Assembly: GCA_965224735.1 (NCBI GenBank)
Contig: OZ245059.1
Location: forward strand, 62,001-126,000
Source: Robiginitomaculum_A sp036478535
Lineage (GTDB): Bacteria > Pseudomonadota > Alphaproteobacteria > Caulobacterales > Maricaulaceae
Reading direction: 5' to 3'
Length of the DNA stretch: 64,000 nt
A model generated the notes under the pieces. That model was not told the DNA's origin, did not search any database, and worked only from the letters and a program-made list of their open reading frames with translations. Shown in pieces: positions 27,030-35,801 of the stretch (position 1 is its first letter; each line of letters starts with the position of its first letter). Both the position numbers and the translations under genes were made by a program.

Positions 27030-28157
27030 CTATACATTTAGTGCAGATTTTGCCGCATCAATGATCATGTCTTGCATCTTCTCATCAAGATATGGATGCA
27101 TAGGTAAACTGATAACGTAAGCTGTACACTCTTCCGTATTGACAAGTCCATTACCTTGTACAGGATAATGAGAATAAGCAGATTGTTGGTGCACGGGTTT
27201 GGGATAATAACGTGCCGTTGGTATACTTTTTTCTTTTAATTTTTCCGCAAAACCCTCTGGGTTTGGTACTTCAATGGTGAATTGTGCCCATGTTGAGATA
27301 ACCCCGTCCATGAGTGCAGGTACGCGCAAAACGTGACCACGGAGTTTATCTATATAACGATTGGCAACAATAGTTCTCGCCTCAATTTCTTCGGCAAAAA
27401 TGGCAAGTTTGGGTAACAATATTGCCGCTTGAATCGTATCAAGGCGAGAATTAATGCCTACACGAATATTATCATATTTATCCGTACCCTTGCCGTGTAC
27501 ACGAAGAGAATTAATTGTTGTAGCTAACTCGTCATCATCCGTTAAAATTGCGCCGCCGTCACCATAACAGCCAAGCGGTTTTGCAGGGAAAAAACTGGTC
27601 GTCGCAACATCGGACCAATGCAAAGGATGTTTCCCGTTGATCGTTGTGCCAAACCCTTGAGCACTGTCTGCTATAAGTTTTAGGTCATTTTCTTTAGCTA
27701 TTGCTGCAAGAGCAGGATAATCAGCACTTTGGCCAAATAAATCTACGGCAATAATTGCACGGGGTATTAATCCTCCAACCGATTTAACCTCTGCAATGGC
27801 TTTTTTTAAACTCGCGGGGCATATATTATAAGTGTCACGATCAATATCGATAAAGACAGGCGTTGCGCCGACATTAGCAATAATTTCTGCAGTGGCGCAA
27901 AACGTGAAAGACGGGCAAAAAACTGCGTCGCCAGGTCCAATTTTCCAAGCCAACATTGTCAGTAAAAGAGCGTCTGTACCGTTCCCGCAGCTTAAAGCGT
28001 GCTTTGCTTGCCCAAATTCCGCAAGGCTCGCTTCAAAGTCTTTTACTTCTGGCCCCATAATATAACGCCCATGATCCAATACCGCTTGGATACCGGCGTT
28101 AATTTTATCTTTCAGCCTATCCTGCTGCGCTTGTAAGTCTATGAATCGAATTCCCAT
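27030..28157 (-). CDS. DegT/DnrJ/EryC1-family sugar aminotransferase, WbpE-like
   Basis: 375 residues. A PLP-dependent transaminase that puts an amino group on a nucleotide-linked keto-sugar. The catalytic lysine lies in TTSFFPAKPLGCYGDGGA (about 185), a stretch characteristic of WbpE, which works on UDP-2-acetamido-3-keto-glucuronate in O-antigen synthesis. Other motifs are GNGTDALLL, SFTFCATAEI, IADSAQGFGT and RLDTIQAAIL. AAAGGA precedes the ATG. Directly upstream is the broken end of a WbpB-like dehydrogenase, the enzyme before WbpE, so an operon once existed. Whether the intact gene still has substrate is unclear. Confidence 0.9.
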   Translation of the reverse strand: MGIRFIDLQAQQDRLKDKINAGIQAVLDHGRYIMGPEVKDFEASLAEFGQAKHALSCGNGTDALLLTMLAWKIGPGDAVFCPSFTFCATAEIIANVGATPVFIDIDRDTYNICPASLKKAIAEVKSVGGLIPRAIIAVDLFGQSADYPALAAIAKENDLKLIADSAQGFGTTINGKHPLHWSDVATTSFFPAKPLGCYGDGGAILTDDDELATTINSLRVHGKGTDKYDNIRVGINSRLDTIQAAILLPKLAIFAEEIEARTIVANRYIDKLRGHVLRVPALMDGVISTWAQFTIEVPNPEGFAEKLKEKSIPTARYYPKPVHQQSAYSHYPVQGNGLVNTEECTAYVISLPMHPYLDEKMQDMIIDAAKSALNV

Positions 28158-28193
28158 AATCAGTGTTCCTTTGCAGTAAATTCTGTCCGTAAA

Positions 28194-28398
28194 CTAAGCT
28201 TTCGGCAGGTCGGGGGCTTCAAGGATACGCAAAACACGAAGTGCTTCTTGTGCGTTTGTAGTTGGTATCTCGCCAACTGGCAACGCAATCCAAGAAATGT
28301 TGACACTCAGACTTGTGCGGTTCACCTTGTGGCACGGCAATGTATTCCACATCAATATTTGTCATAAACACTCGGAGGCCTACTCTGTCCTCTATTTT
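28194..28398 (-). pseudogene. C-terminal remnant of a WbpB-like (Gfo/Idh/MocA) dehydrogenase
   Basis: The segment YIAVPQGEPHKSECQHFLDCVAS is the C-terminal part of a nucleotide-sugar 3-dehydrogenase of the WbpB type. A frameshift follows, after which the other frame gives ALRVLRILEAPDLPKA and a stop at 28194. Everything upstream is missing, replaced by an inverted-repeat element at 28400. The stop lies 36 bases before the wbpE-like start. Confidence 0.7.
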
Positions 28399-28399
28399 A

Positions 28400-28686
28400 G
28401 GTAGTGTACTCATAAACTCAGGTCGAAATGGCATGTGTCAATTTGTTCACTGGTTAGGCGTAAAGCTGCAGAAAATTCTAGCATTTTCAAAGGTTTACAA
28501 CGATGCCAGTTGGGATGCCAGTGGGCAAAGTGGCCATGCAGGGTGCGACTATAATCCGGAACTAAATCTGCTTCAATCTGCGTCGTCAAAGCACTTGGCT
28601 GGGCAATAAGCCCGACCTGCGCACTTTTCCTAGCATATTTTCGCATATTTAGCTCCATTTCGGCCTGAGTTTATGAGTACACTACC
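28400..28686. mobile_element. Small element with about 31-bp terminal inverted repeats and TA duplication
   Basis: The ends at 28400-28430 and 28656-28686 (GGTAGTGTACTCATAAACTC and onward) are inverted copies with one mismatch. TA on both sides (28398-28399 and 28687-28688) looks like a 2-bp target duplication, as made by IS630/Tc1-like or some IS5 elements. The 287-base length and lack of a complete transposase suggest a MITE or an internally deleted IS. It contains an 82-codon frame on the minus strand (28410-28658) that I do not recognise. Confidence 0.7.
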
Positions 28687-28819
28687 TAGATTACGACTGT
28701 AAGTAACGAAAGTTTATCGCACATACAACTAGAGGCCACAGCATAACACGGTATTTCCGCAACACAGGGATTAATTTTGTGAGTTTTAGTAAGCCGAAGA
28801 GTGTTAAGAACTTCGCCCC

Positions 28820-29004
28820 CTTTTGGATGCTGTCAGCCATAACCGCAAGGCCGTAGAAGGTCAGCAACGGATAGCTTGGGCGCGCCCTGTCTTGTTGGCG
28901 TAAATTTTGGACATTAATTGCTCTAGTTTACGCCAATCCAAAACCGCTTTGGCGGCGTCCAGTCCGCGCAGAGCAGGAAGTTCATTACCCTTATTGAACG
29001 GATT
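28820..29004 (-). pseudogene. IS5-family transposase N-terminal fragment
   Basis: On the minus strand the frame reads PALRGLDAAKAVLDWRKLEQLM then IYANKTGRA. After a one-base shift it continues with SYPLLTFYGLAV. That order matches the N-terminal domain of IS5-type transposases (substrate-binding head before the first catalytic Asp). No DDE core remains. It abuts the 3' end of the next gene. Confidence 0.5.
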
Positions 29005-29980
29005 TGTTAGTGCCATAATAATAGGTGCCAGTAACGCGGCCATTCGTGCTTGCGCTTGCGCCTGTACTTGCGCCTGCACCTGTACCAGGCTGGCAAACCA
29101 CGCGGCGCCATTCATAACGGCTATCCGAGACTAGCTGTTTTTTATTCACCGTGCTATATTTTGGCACAACAGGCACTTCGTGCGCGCCGCCCGCGCTGAC
29201 AACTTTTTCAACCGCGACAGAGCGAAATTGTGCTGGCACAGGGATTTCGCGAACGCCGCCTGGATCAGAGACCACTTGTTTGGTAATGGATGCGTATTGG
29301 GCAGGTACTGGCGTGCGATGTACTTCGCCAGGTGCCACCATAACGCGGCGGTTAAACGTCACCGCTTGGCCTGGTTCTTCAACGAGACACCATATTTCAC
29401 ACATAGATCCGCTACATGTATTGCCTGCCGCCTTGCTCGCGCCATAGTTGGGCGTACTGCTATAGCCGTGGCCATTACGCCCACTATCGGCAGTACTAAG
29501 AATAGTATAACCTTGAGTCGCAAGTGCGCCAGGATTACCAAGCTTCCAAACCGTACGTGGAGCGCTCACCTGCACGCGCTCTTGCACACTTCTAAACTGC
29601 GGCGCGCTGACTGATAATTTGTCATAACTTGGGCGCACCATCATTTTCTCTGTGACTGTGCTATATGATGGCTGTTTCACCTCATAGCGCACGCTAGCCT
29701 CTTTGACTTCAACTTGCTTTTGGTGAGTTTCAAAGCGCGGTTGCGAGACCTCTAGTCGTGAATATCCTTCTTCGCTCAGCACAGCCATTTTGCGCATGGT
29801 GTACTGCGCTGGAACATGAACGCGTGCATAGCACTCACCAACGCGTGCACTTGATGGCACAAGGCCAGGTTCATACTCAGGCCCTGCTAGCGCAAGGCTA
29901 GCAAAACTTGTTGATATGAGCAAACCTGCTCCAATTGTCATTGATTTTGTTAATATAAGCGATTTTGTTAATATAAGCAT
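28991..29980 (-). CDS. Secreted repeat protein of unknown function
   Basis: 329 residues with a signal peptide (MTIGAGLLISTSFASLALA, after an N-terminal LILTKS duplication). The mature part is built of about eight degenerate repeats of the form VPAQY or APQFxxVxExV, such as QYASITKQVVSDPGG and QFRSVAVEKVVSAGG, ending in YEWRRVVCQPG. This repeat style and the EWRRxxC end occur in proteobacterial proteins that often carry an OmpA or peptidoglycan-binding domain, which is missing here. A GCAGST-type low-complexity tail follows. The last codons overlap with IS5 debris, so the C-terminus may be truncated or altered. Export is likely; function unknown. Confidence 0.65.
   Translation of the reverse strand: MLILTKSLILTKSMTIGAGLLISTSFASLALAGPEYEPGLVPSSARVGECYARVHVPAQYTMRKMAVLSEEGYSRLEVSQPRFETHQKQVEVKEASVRYEVKQPSYSTVTEKMMVRPSYDKLSVSAPQFRSVQERVQVSAPRTVWKLGNPGALATQGYTILSTADSGRNGHGYSSTPNYGASKAAGNTCSGSMCEIWCLVEEPGQAVTFNRRVMVAPGEVHRTPVPAQYASITKQVVSDPGGVREIPVPAQFRSVAVEKVVSAGGAHEVPVVPKYSTVNKKQLVSDSRYEWRRVVCQPGTGAGASTGASASTNGRVTGTYYYGTNKSVQ
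29943..29978. repeat. 18-bp tandem duplication in a signal peptide
   Basis: GATTTTGTTAATATAAGC occurs twice in perfect tandem at 29943-29960 and 29961-29978. It doubles six codons (LILTKS) at the start of the secreted repeat protein, lengthening the n-region. Confidence 0.9.
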
Positions 29981-30545
29981 AGTCTCAGCCTCCAGCTAAA
30001 TGGAAATGCCCCTCAGCATTTTTATTAACTTTTTTTTACGAAAACCTCACTGGAGCTGTCAATACTAACATGCATAGCACTAACATTATTTGCCATTTTT
30101 AACCTAAAATTCATCACATATGTGGTATTTTTTTGAGCACACTCTCCTATTAAGTAAGCTTTTATATTGTACTTTGCTAAAAAACACGGGAAATTCTAAC
30201 CATAAAAGAACGACTATGAATGCCCCGTGCCATTTGTTAAGGCGTCTAACATATCCGCAGTGCGGCTCCATAGACCCATTATCTATATGGGGAATAATCT
30301 ATATGGGGAATAGAAACTGTAGTATAGATCGGGGTTAAGGGCTTCACCACAATGAAAATTACAAGGCGAAAATTACAAGGCAAAGACCATAGGAGCAAAA
30401 GCTTTGTTGGTTGTCGGTTAAAAAAATTATAAATCATGATTATTTCTGTTTTTATTATTTTCATATTGTGCATTTGTTTTGCCCATTAACTATGGCATGT
30501 ATGAGACAAAATTTAGGGTAAACAAAGATATTTATCGCCAATTTT
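29981..30545. other. Gene-free 565-base region with tandem duplications
   Basis: No credible gene. A 16-base unit (ATCTATATGGGGAATA) is duplicated at 30281-30296 and 30297-30312, and a 14-base unit (GAAAATTACAAGGC) at 30354-30367 and 30368-30381. It must hold the promoter for the leftward secreted protein and that of the gluQ operon. Confidence 0.7.
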
Positions 30546-31388
30546 ATGACAAAAATACGCACCAGATTCGCACCCTCTCCAACAGGATATTTACACCTTG
30601 GCCATGCCGCAAGCGCCCAAGCGGCCTTTGGCTTTGCCCGCAAATATGGAGGCGTGTGTTTACTGCGCATTGAAGATATAGACAAAACCCGTTGCAAGCC
30701 AGAATTCGAGCGAGCCATTTACGAAGACCTTGACTGGCTAGGCTTTGATTGGCCCCTGCCCGCACGCCGCCAAAGCAATCATTTTAAAGACTATCAAGGC
30801 GTGCTTGAAATTTTGCAGGAAAAAAATCTAATCTATCGCTGTTTTAAAACTCGCAAAGAAATTTTAGAAGATATCGCCCGCGCACCGCATGGTCATAGCA
30901 ACGTTTATTTTGGCCCCGATACGCCGCTAAGTAAAGGTGCGGAACAGGTTTTAGTACAAAGCAAACAGCCTTATGCATGGCGGCTCTCCTTTAAGTCATG
31001 CCAAAAATATTTAGGTCAGCGTTATGATGACCTTTCCTTCATCAATAATAGTGAGCGCGTAAAGATCAATCCCGCATTGCTAGGCGATATTATACTGGCG
31101 CGCAAAGATGTGGGAACATCTTACCATATTGCTTGCTGCCATGATGATGCTTTGCAAGGCATTACCGATATTGTGCGCGGCACCGATTTACTGGAAACAA
31201 CCCATATCCATCGGCTATTGCAAGAAATCATGGACTGGCCAGTGCCAAAATATCACCATCATGCATTGCTAATGGACAGTGAAGGCAAACGTTTTGCCAA
31301 GCGTGATAATGCCGCAACTCTGCGCGCTTTGCGGCAAACGGGCGCGCTACCTGAAAATATTCTAGCGCAAATCAAGTCTATAGGTTAA
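30546..31388 (+). CDS. gluQ: Glutamyl-Q tRNA(Asp) synthetase
   Basis: 280 residues. A truncated paralogue of GluRS that attaches glutamate to queuosine in tRNA(Asp). The HIGH signature is in FAPSPTGYLHLGHAASA and the KMSKS equivalent is KRFAKRD (about 256-262). It lacks the anticodon-binding domain of GluRS, as expected, and lacks the CxxC...zinc residues of the E. coli form. The start has no strong ribosome site. It is followed 9 bases later by a Rieske oxygenase gene, forming an apparent operon. Confidence 0.93.
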   Translation: MTKIRTRFAPSPTGYLHLGHAASAQAAFGFARKYGGVCLLRIEDIDKTRCKPEFERAIYEDLDWLGFDWPLPARRQSNHFKDYQGVLEILQEKNLIYRCFKTRKEILEDIARAPHGHSNVYFGPDTPLSKGAEQVLVQSKQPYAWRLSFKSCQKYLGQRYDDLSFINNSERVKINPALLGDIILARKDVGTSYHIACCHDDALQGITDIVRGTDLLETTHIHRLLQEIMDWPVPKYHHHALLMDSEGKRFAKRDNAATLRALRQTGALPENILAQIKSIG

Positions 31389-31397
31389 ACTCACTCC

Positions 31398-32447
31398 ATG
31401 GCTATCAAACCAACATTTTTATTCGATATCTGGTATTTCGGGCTCATTGGCAGCGAGCTAAAAAAAGGTGCCATGATACACAAAACCATAGCGGGGCACC
31501 CGATTGTCATAGGACGCGGGCAGAACGGGAAAGTTTTTGCCCTGCGCGATATTTGCCCACACCGCGCAGCACCGTTTTCGGCTGGAAAGGTTTTAGATGA
31601 TGGCACAGTAGAGTGTCCTTATCATGGCTGGCGTTTTAGGCAAAGCGACGGACAGTGCAGCCATATACCCTCCATGTGCGCTGACCAAAAAAGCCCCGCT
31701 GAAAAAATAAAAGCCTGGCATTATCCTGTGCGCGAGGATGGCAATTTAATCTGGGTTTATATTGCTAAAAATAAATTAGATTTAGACATCCCTAAAATAG
31801 ATCCACCACACTATGAAATGGCTGGCGGCAAAGCTTTATTTATAGAGAGACTGGTTCTTAACTGCCATGTAGATCATGCAGTTATTGGCCTTATGGACCC
31901 TGCCCATGTTTCGTTTTTGCACCGGCAATGGTGGTGGCGCACGGGCGGGTCAATGCACGAAAAAGAGAAACAGTTTGAGCCGCGTGAGCGCGGGTTTTCT
32001 ATGATACCCCACGCGCCTTCGTCTAATTCTTTTGGCTATAAATTATTGGGCGGAAAACCAATAACAGAAATTGCCGTCCGCCTGCCAGGCATTCGCACCG
32101 AGGAAACAAAAGTTGACAAGAAAACCTTACTCTCTTTCACAGCCGTTACGCCTGTAAATGATAACAAGACTGAAATCACACAAGTGTTTTTCTCAGACTT
32201 TCCTATTATTAAATTTTTATCACCTTTGCTGCGCCGCCTCGCGCGTGTGTTTCTAAATCAAGACGGAGATATTATCAAATTGCAGGCAGAATGCCTCAAA
32301 CATGATCCAGGCCTGATGCTCATTGACGATGCTGACCAACAGGCCAAATGGTATTATCTCATGAAAAAAGAATGGGCTAAATCCTACGAAGAAAACCGCG
32401 AATTTATCAACCCCGTAAAACCGAAAATATTGCGTTGGCGTTCTTAA
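31398..32447 (+). CDS. Rieske [2Fe-2S] aromatic-ring-type oxygenase
   Basis: 349 residues. The Rieske cluster motif is CPHRAAPFSAGKVLDDG... ECPYHGWRF (two Cys and two His, about 54-78). The mononuclear iron site is in VDHAVIGLMDPAHVSFLH (about 156-174), similar to vanillate O-demethylase and related oxygenases. The substrate is unknown. A reductase partner is not encoded here. It lies between gluQ and alkB, so its product may be a hydrocarbon- or aromatic-related oxygenase; that is context only. Confidence 0.85.
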   Translation: MAIKPTFLFDIWYFGLIGSELKKGAMIHKTIAGHPIVIGRGQNGKVFALRDICPHRAAPFSAGKVLDDGTVECPYHGWRFRQSDGQCSHIPSMCADQKSPAEKIKAWHYPVREDGNLIWVYIAKNKLDLDIPKIDPPHYEMAGGKALFIERLVLNCHVDHAVIGLMDPAHVSFLHRQWWWRTGGSMHEKEKQFEPRERGFSMIPHAPSSNSFGYKLLGGKPITEIAVRLPGIRTEETKVDKKTLLSFTAVTPVNDNKTEITQVFFSDFPIIKFLSPLLRRLARVFLNQDGDIIKLQAECLKHDPGLMLIDDADQQAKWYYLMKKEWAKSYEENREFINPVKPKILRWRS

Positions 32448-32501
32448 AATATAAATACGCATAGCGAGTATAAAAAAATAAACTTTAACTGATCTTGATT
32501 T

Positions 32502-32672
32502 ATGTGCATACTTTCCCTCATGGATAATAACAACAGAAAAAGTTCTGATGCGCATCAAATCGCTGCGCAGGCCGCATTTGATGTTTTGAACACACAATAT
32601 TTCAAAGCCCTTTGCAAACCATTTGAGACATTAAACGAGGACAATATCAAAGACAGTAAAGGGGTAATATAA
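32502..32672 (+). CDS. Small ORF translationally coupled to alkB
   Basis: An open frame from ATG at 32502 (or 32520, MDNNNRKSSDAHQIAAQAAF) encodes 50-56 residues and ends in TAA at 32670-32672. The alkB ATG starts in the last base of that stop (TAATG). Such an overlap suggests coupled translation. The peptide is polar and mildly helical, with no motif that I recognise. The ribosome-binding region is weak, so it could be only a leader. Confidence 0.45.
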   Translation: MCILSLMDNNNRKSSDAHQIAAQAAFDVLNTQYFKALCKPFETLNEDNIKDSKGVI

Positions 32673-33871
32673 TGACAAAAGTAGGCGTATTCTCTGGGAT
32701 TGATAAAAGTGGGCAAAAAATTGTTTATGTGGATAAAAAACGCCATCTTTGGTGGCTAGGTTTCGTTGGCACATTTGTGTTTGCTGGAACAATTTTGGGC
32801 TATTTTGCGCTTGGGCACAATCCGTGGATTTTGTGGCTCCCAGCCATGTATGTTTATGGTATCACTCCGATACTCGACAAAATTATGGGTGAGGATACCC
32901 ACAACCCACCCGAAGCAGTCGTGCCAAATATGATGAAAGACCCATATTACCGCTGGCATCTCTATATTCATATTCCAATTTATTTTATCATATTCTTTGC
33001 ATATGTCTGGCTTGTAGGTACGCAAAATTTGCCTTGGTGGGCAGTGCTAGTTCTCATTATTGGTGTAGGTGCAGGCGGTGGTTCTATGCTTGCATACACC
33101 CATGAACTTGGTCACAAAAACAACAAACTTGATAGGTTTACCGCGCAAATCGGTAATACTTTGATGGGCTATGGGCATTTCAATATTGAACACAATATGG
33201 GCCATCATGTTTGGGTTTCCACCCCAGAGGATCCAGCCAGTTCGCGAATGGGAGAGAGCATTTACCGCTTTATGCTCCGTGAAATTCCAGGAACTATAAA
33301 GCGTGGCCTTGGCCAAGAACAAAAACGCCTGGCAAGTAAAGGCTTTGGGTTCTGGTCGATGCACAATCAGGTTTTGCGGGTATATTTAGCAACTATAATG
33401 ATGACAATTTTTCTTGTTTTCCTCTTCGGCCCAAGCATTCTTTGGTTTGTTATCCCGCATCATATGATGGGCTGGCACACACTCACACAAGCCAATTATG
33501 TCGAGCATTACGGACTATTGCGCCAGAAAAAATCAAATGGAAAATACGAACCATGCCAGCCCAAGCATAGCTGGAATACCAATCATCTTTGGTCAAATAT
33601 GGGGCTCTTGCATTTACAGAGACACTCAGACCATCATACCAACCCTATGCGTCCCTATCAAGTTTTGCGCGATTATGAAAATGTTCCGAGTTTGCCAACA
33701 GGCTATGGCGGCTGTTTCGCTCTCGCCGCCATTCCGCCGCTATGGTATAAAGTCATGGATAAAAAAGTCATGAATTGGGCTGGCGGCGATATCAGCAAAG
33801 TCAATATTGACCCAAAACGCAAAGCCGTTTTGGAGAAAAAATGGGGCAAGGAGACCGTGACCTCCGAGTAA
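32672..33871 (+). CDS. alkB: Alkane 1-monooxygenase
   Basis: 399 residues with about six membrane helices. It is a non-haem di-iron membrane hydroxylase that oxidises terminal methyl groups of alkanes with rubredoxin. All histidine boxes are present: HELGHK (about 146), EHNMGHH (about 177), the NYVEHYGLLR motif and LQRHSDHH (about 323). Rubredoxin and rubredoxin reductase are not in the window. AAAGGGG lies before the start, inside the preceding small ORF. It suggests growth on hydrocarbons or fatty chains. Confidence 0.95.
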   Translation: MTKVGVFSGIDKSGQKIVYVDKKRHLWWLGFVGTFVFAGTILGYFALGHNPWILWLPAMYVYGITPILDKIMGEDTHNPPEAVVPNMMKDPYYRWHLYIHIPIYFIIFFAYVWLVGTQNLPWWAVLVLIIGVGAGGGSMLAYTHELGHKNNKLDRFTAQIGNTLMGYGHFNIEHNMGHHVWVSTPEDPASSRMGESIYRFMLREIPGTIKRGLGQEQKRLASKGFGFWSMHNQVLRVYLATIMMTIFLVFLFGPSILWFVIPHHMMGWHTLTQANYVEHYGLLRQKKSNGKYEPCQPKHSWNTNHLWSNMGLLHLQRHSDHHTNPMRPYQVLRDYENVPSLPTGYGGCFALAAIPPLWYKVMDKKVMNWAGGDISKVNIDPKRKAVLEKKWGKETVTSE

Positions 33872-33977
33872 TTAATCTAAGAGGTCTCTGAACAACGGTT
33901 TTTGATCTGTCCGCTTATTATTGCGTGTATTTTGTTAGAGAGAGGGCTTGTACAAGATTCGCTATATCATGAATATA

Positions 33978-35777
33978 TTAAACCAAACACACTTTCATGA
34001 GGCCACGTACGGAATTGCCAATATATATTTCATCTGCTGTTTTTAAATCTTTTTCATAGAGAATTTTTGCATGCGCTTGCCCGCCCCCAATAAGTACAGC
34101 GCGCAAGACCCCTGGCAACAAGCCGCAAGCAATCGGCGGCGTAAACATATACCCATTTTTAACAACAAAAACATTAGTAAAACACCCTTCGCAAAGTGCG
34201 CCCTTTTCATTGAAAAATAAAACCTCTTCGCACTCTGTTTTATCGGAAATTTGTTTAAGTTCTTTCTCCATAAAATCGCGTTTTGTCGTTTTATGGCCAA
34301 GGTAGGCGTTTTTTGAATTTCGCAATGTTTTTGACAAAGCAACTTTAACCACAGCGTCTTTTGGTAAGAGCTTTAGCGCTTGATGCGAAACTAAAACTTT
34401 ACCATCACGTGATAATTCCAAGCGAATTTTATGGGGTCCAGATAAGTTTTGCACAGCGTCCAAAAGCGTATTTTCTATTGCGCGCTCATCATGGATAAAG
34501 CCAAATTTACTCGCCGAAAATTTAAGCCGTTTTAAATGCAAGTTTTTGTACATAAATCCGCAGGCTTCGTGCCAACCAAAACTTTCTATAAGGCCAAAAT
34601 CTTCCTGTTTAACCGACACGCTCCTTTGTAAAAATGAAGCTTTCAAAAGGCATTCCGCATATTCATCCTCTGCCTTAGAATCTGCGACGACGCCCGAGCC
34701 AACATGGTAAACGCATGTGCCATTTTTATTTAAAAACATAGTGCGGATGGCAACGTTAAAACGCATATCACCATTAGGGTCGATAAACCCAATTGCGCCG
34801 CAATAAGCACCTCGAGATTCTCTCTCCAGCTCATTGATGATTTCCATAGCCCGTATTTTTGGCGCGCCCGTCACCGATCCGCACGGGAAAATCGCGCGTA
34901 AAATTTCACTTAGCTTTATATCTAGCAGAACCTGAGCGCGAATGCCCGATGTCATTGTGTGTAGACTTGGATAGGTTTCGATAGAAAACAAATCCGTAAC
35001 TTTGACCGAACCTGGTTTTGAAATACGCGAAAGATCATTGCGCAAAAGATCCACGATCATCAAATTTTCTGCACAATTCTTCCCGTCATTTTTCAAAACC
35101 TGCGCCTGCGCTATATCTGTTGCCGTATCTTCCCCCCGCGCTGCCGTGCCCTTCATGGGCCGCATGCATATAGTCTCACCTTTTTTTTCAAAGAACAGCT
35201 CTGGCGAGAACGTAAGAATATCATCACCGCCCAACGAAACAAACCCGCCATAATGCACGGGTTGAGCCTGTTTCAAACTGTGATAAAGCCCGCGTGTTGA
35301 GCCACTATAAGAGCCGCGCAATGGAAAGGTTAGATTAATTTGGTACACATCTCCCGCACGAATGTAAGTCATAATTTTTTCAAACTGCAACGCATATTCA
35401 TCTTCGCTCCATTGCGGTTTTAAATTCAAGACATGACCTTCACTTGCCTGATCAAGAGCGTTATTTGTATACCCATCGAACACACCAAATTTTAACAAAG
35501 GTGTGCCGCCGTGGTGCTTGGGCAAAAGCCCTCTTAATTTTTTTTCAAAAAAATAACCAAGTTCATAACTAAAATACCCTGCTAGAAACTTCCCTTGCTT
35601 GTGATATTTTTCGAGTAGAGATAGGGCTGCGTCCACATCTTCAGCTTTATTTGCAACAACAATATCAAGCGGGCTTTCATACAGCCTTTGCGCGCCTTCA
35701 ATCTGATCATGGAAATAAACCGTGTGCATGTCTTGTCTGTATACGTGCGGGCCAAACCGCGCTAGAGTGAAATGCAC
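33978..35777 (-). CDS. pabBC: Fused aminodeoxychorismate synthase component I and aminodeoxychorismate lyase
   Basis: 599 residues. The N-terminal 350 are PabB, with the chorismate-binding motifs GDVYQINLTFPL, MRPMKGTAARG, ENLMIVDLLRNDLSRI, IFPCGSVTGAPKIRAMEII and GAYCGAIGFI. The rest is PabC, a PLP fold-type IV lyase, with KTTKRDFMEKEL, EVLFFNEKGALCEGCFTNVFV and GLLPGVLRAVL. Together they make p-aminobenzoate for folate from chorismate and ammonia or glutamine (PabA not here). This fusion is common in alphaproteobacteria. The 5' end overlaps the start region of the divergent CitE-like gene. Confidence 0.94.
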   Translation of the reverse strand: MHFTLARFGPHVYRQDMHTVYFHDQIEGAQRLYESPLDIVVANKAEDVDAALSLLEKYHKQGKFLAGYFSYELGYFFEKKLRGLLPKHHGGTPLLKFGVFDGYTNNALDQASEGHVLNLKPQWSEDEYALQFEKIMTYIRAGDVYQINLTFPLRGSYSGSTRGLYHSLKQAQPVHYGGFVSLGGDDILTFSPELFFEKKGETICMRPMKGTAARGEDTATDIAQAQVLKNDGKNCAENLMIVDLLRNDLSRISKPGSVKVTDLFSIETYPSLHTMTSGIRAQVLLDIKLSEILRAIFPCGSVTGAPKIRAMEIINELERESRGAYCGAIGFIDPNGDMRFNVAIRTMFLNKNGTCVYHVGSGVVADSKAEDEYAECLLKASFLQRSVSVKQEDFGLIESFGWHEACGFMYKNLHLKRLKFSASKFGFIHDERAIENTLLDAVQNLSGPHKIRLELSRDGKVLVSHQALKLLPKDAVVKVALSKTLRNSKNAYLGHKTTKRDFMEKELKQISDKTECEEVLFFNEKGALCEGCFTNVFVVKNGYMFTPPIACGLLPGVLRAVLIGGGQAHAKILYEKDLKTADEIYIGNSVRGLMKVCLV

Positions 35778-35801
35778 ATCAACCCCAATAATGCGGATAC
35801 T

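Noticed and set aside
28410..28658. 82-codon frame inside the MITE-like element as a gene
   Set aside because: It spans both terminal repeats and matches no family that I recognise; probably a by-product of the element.
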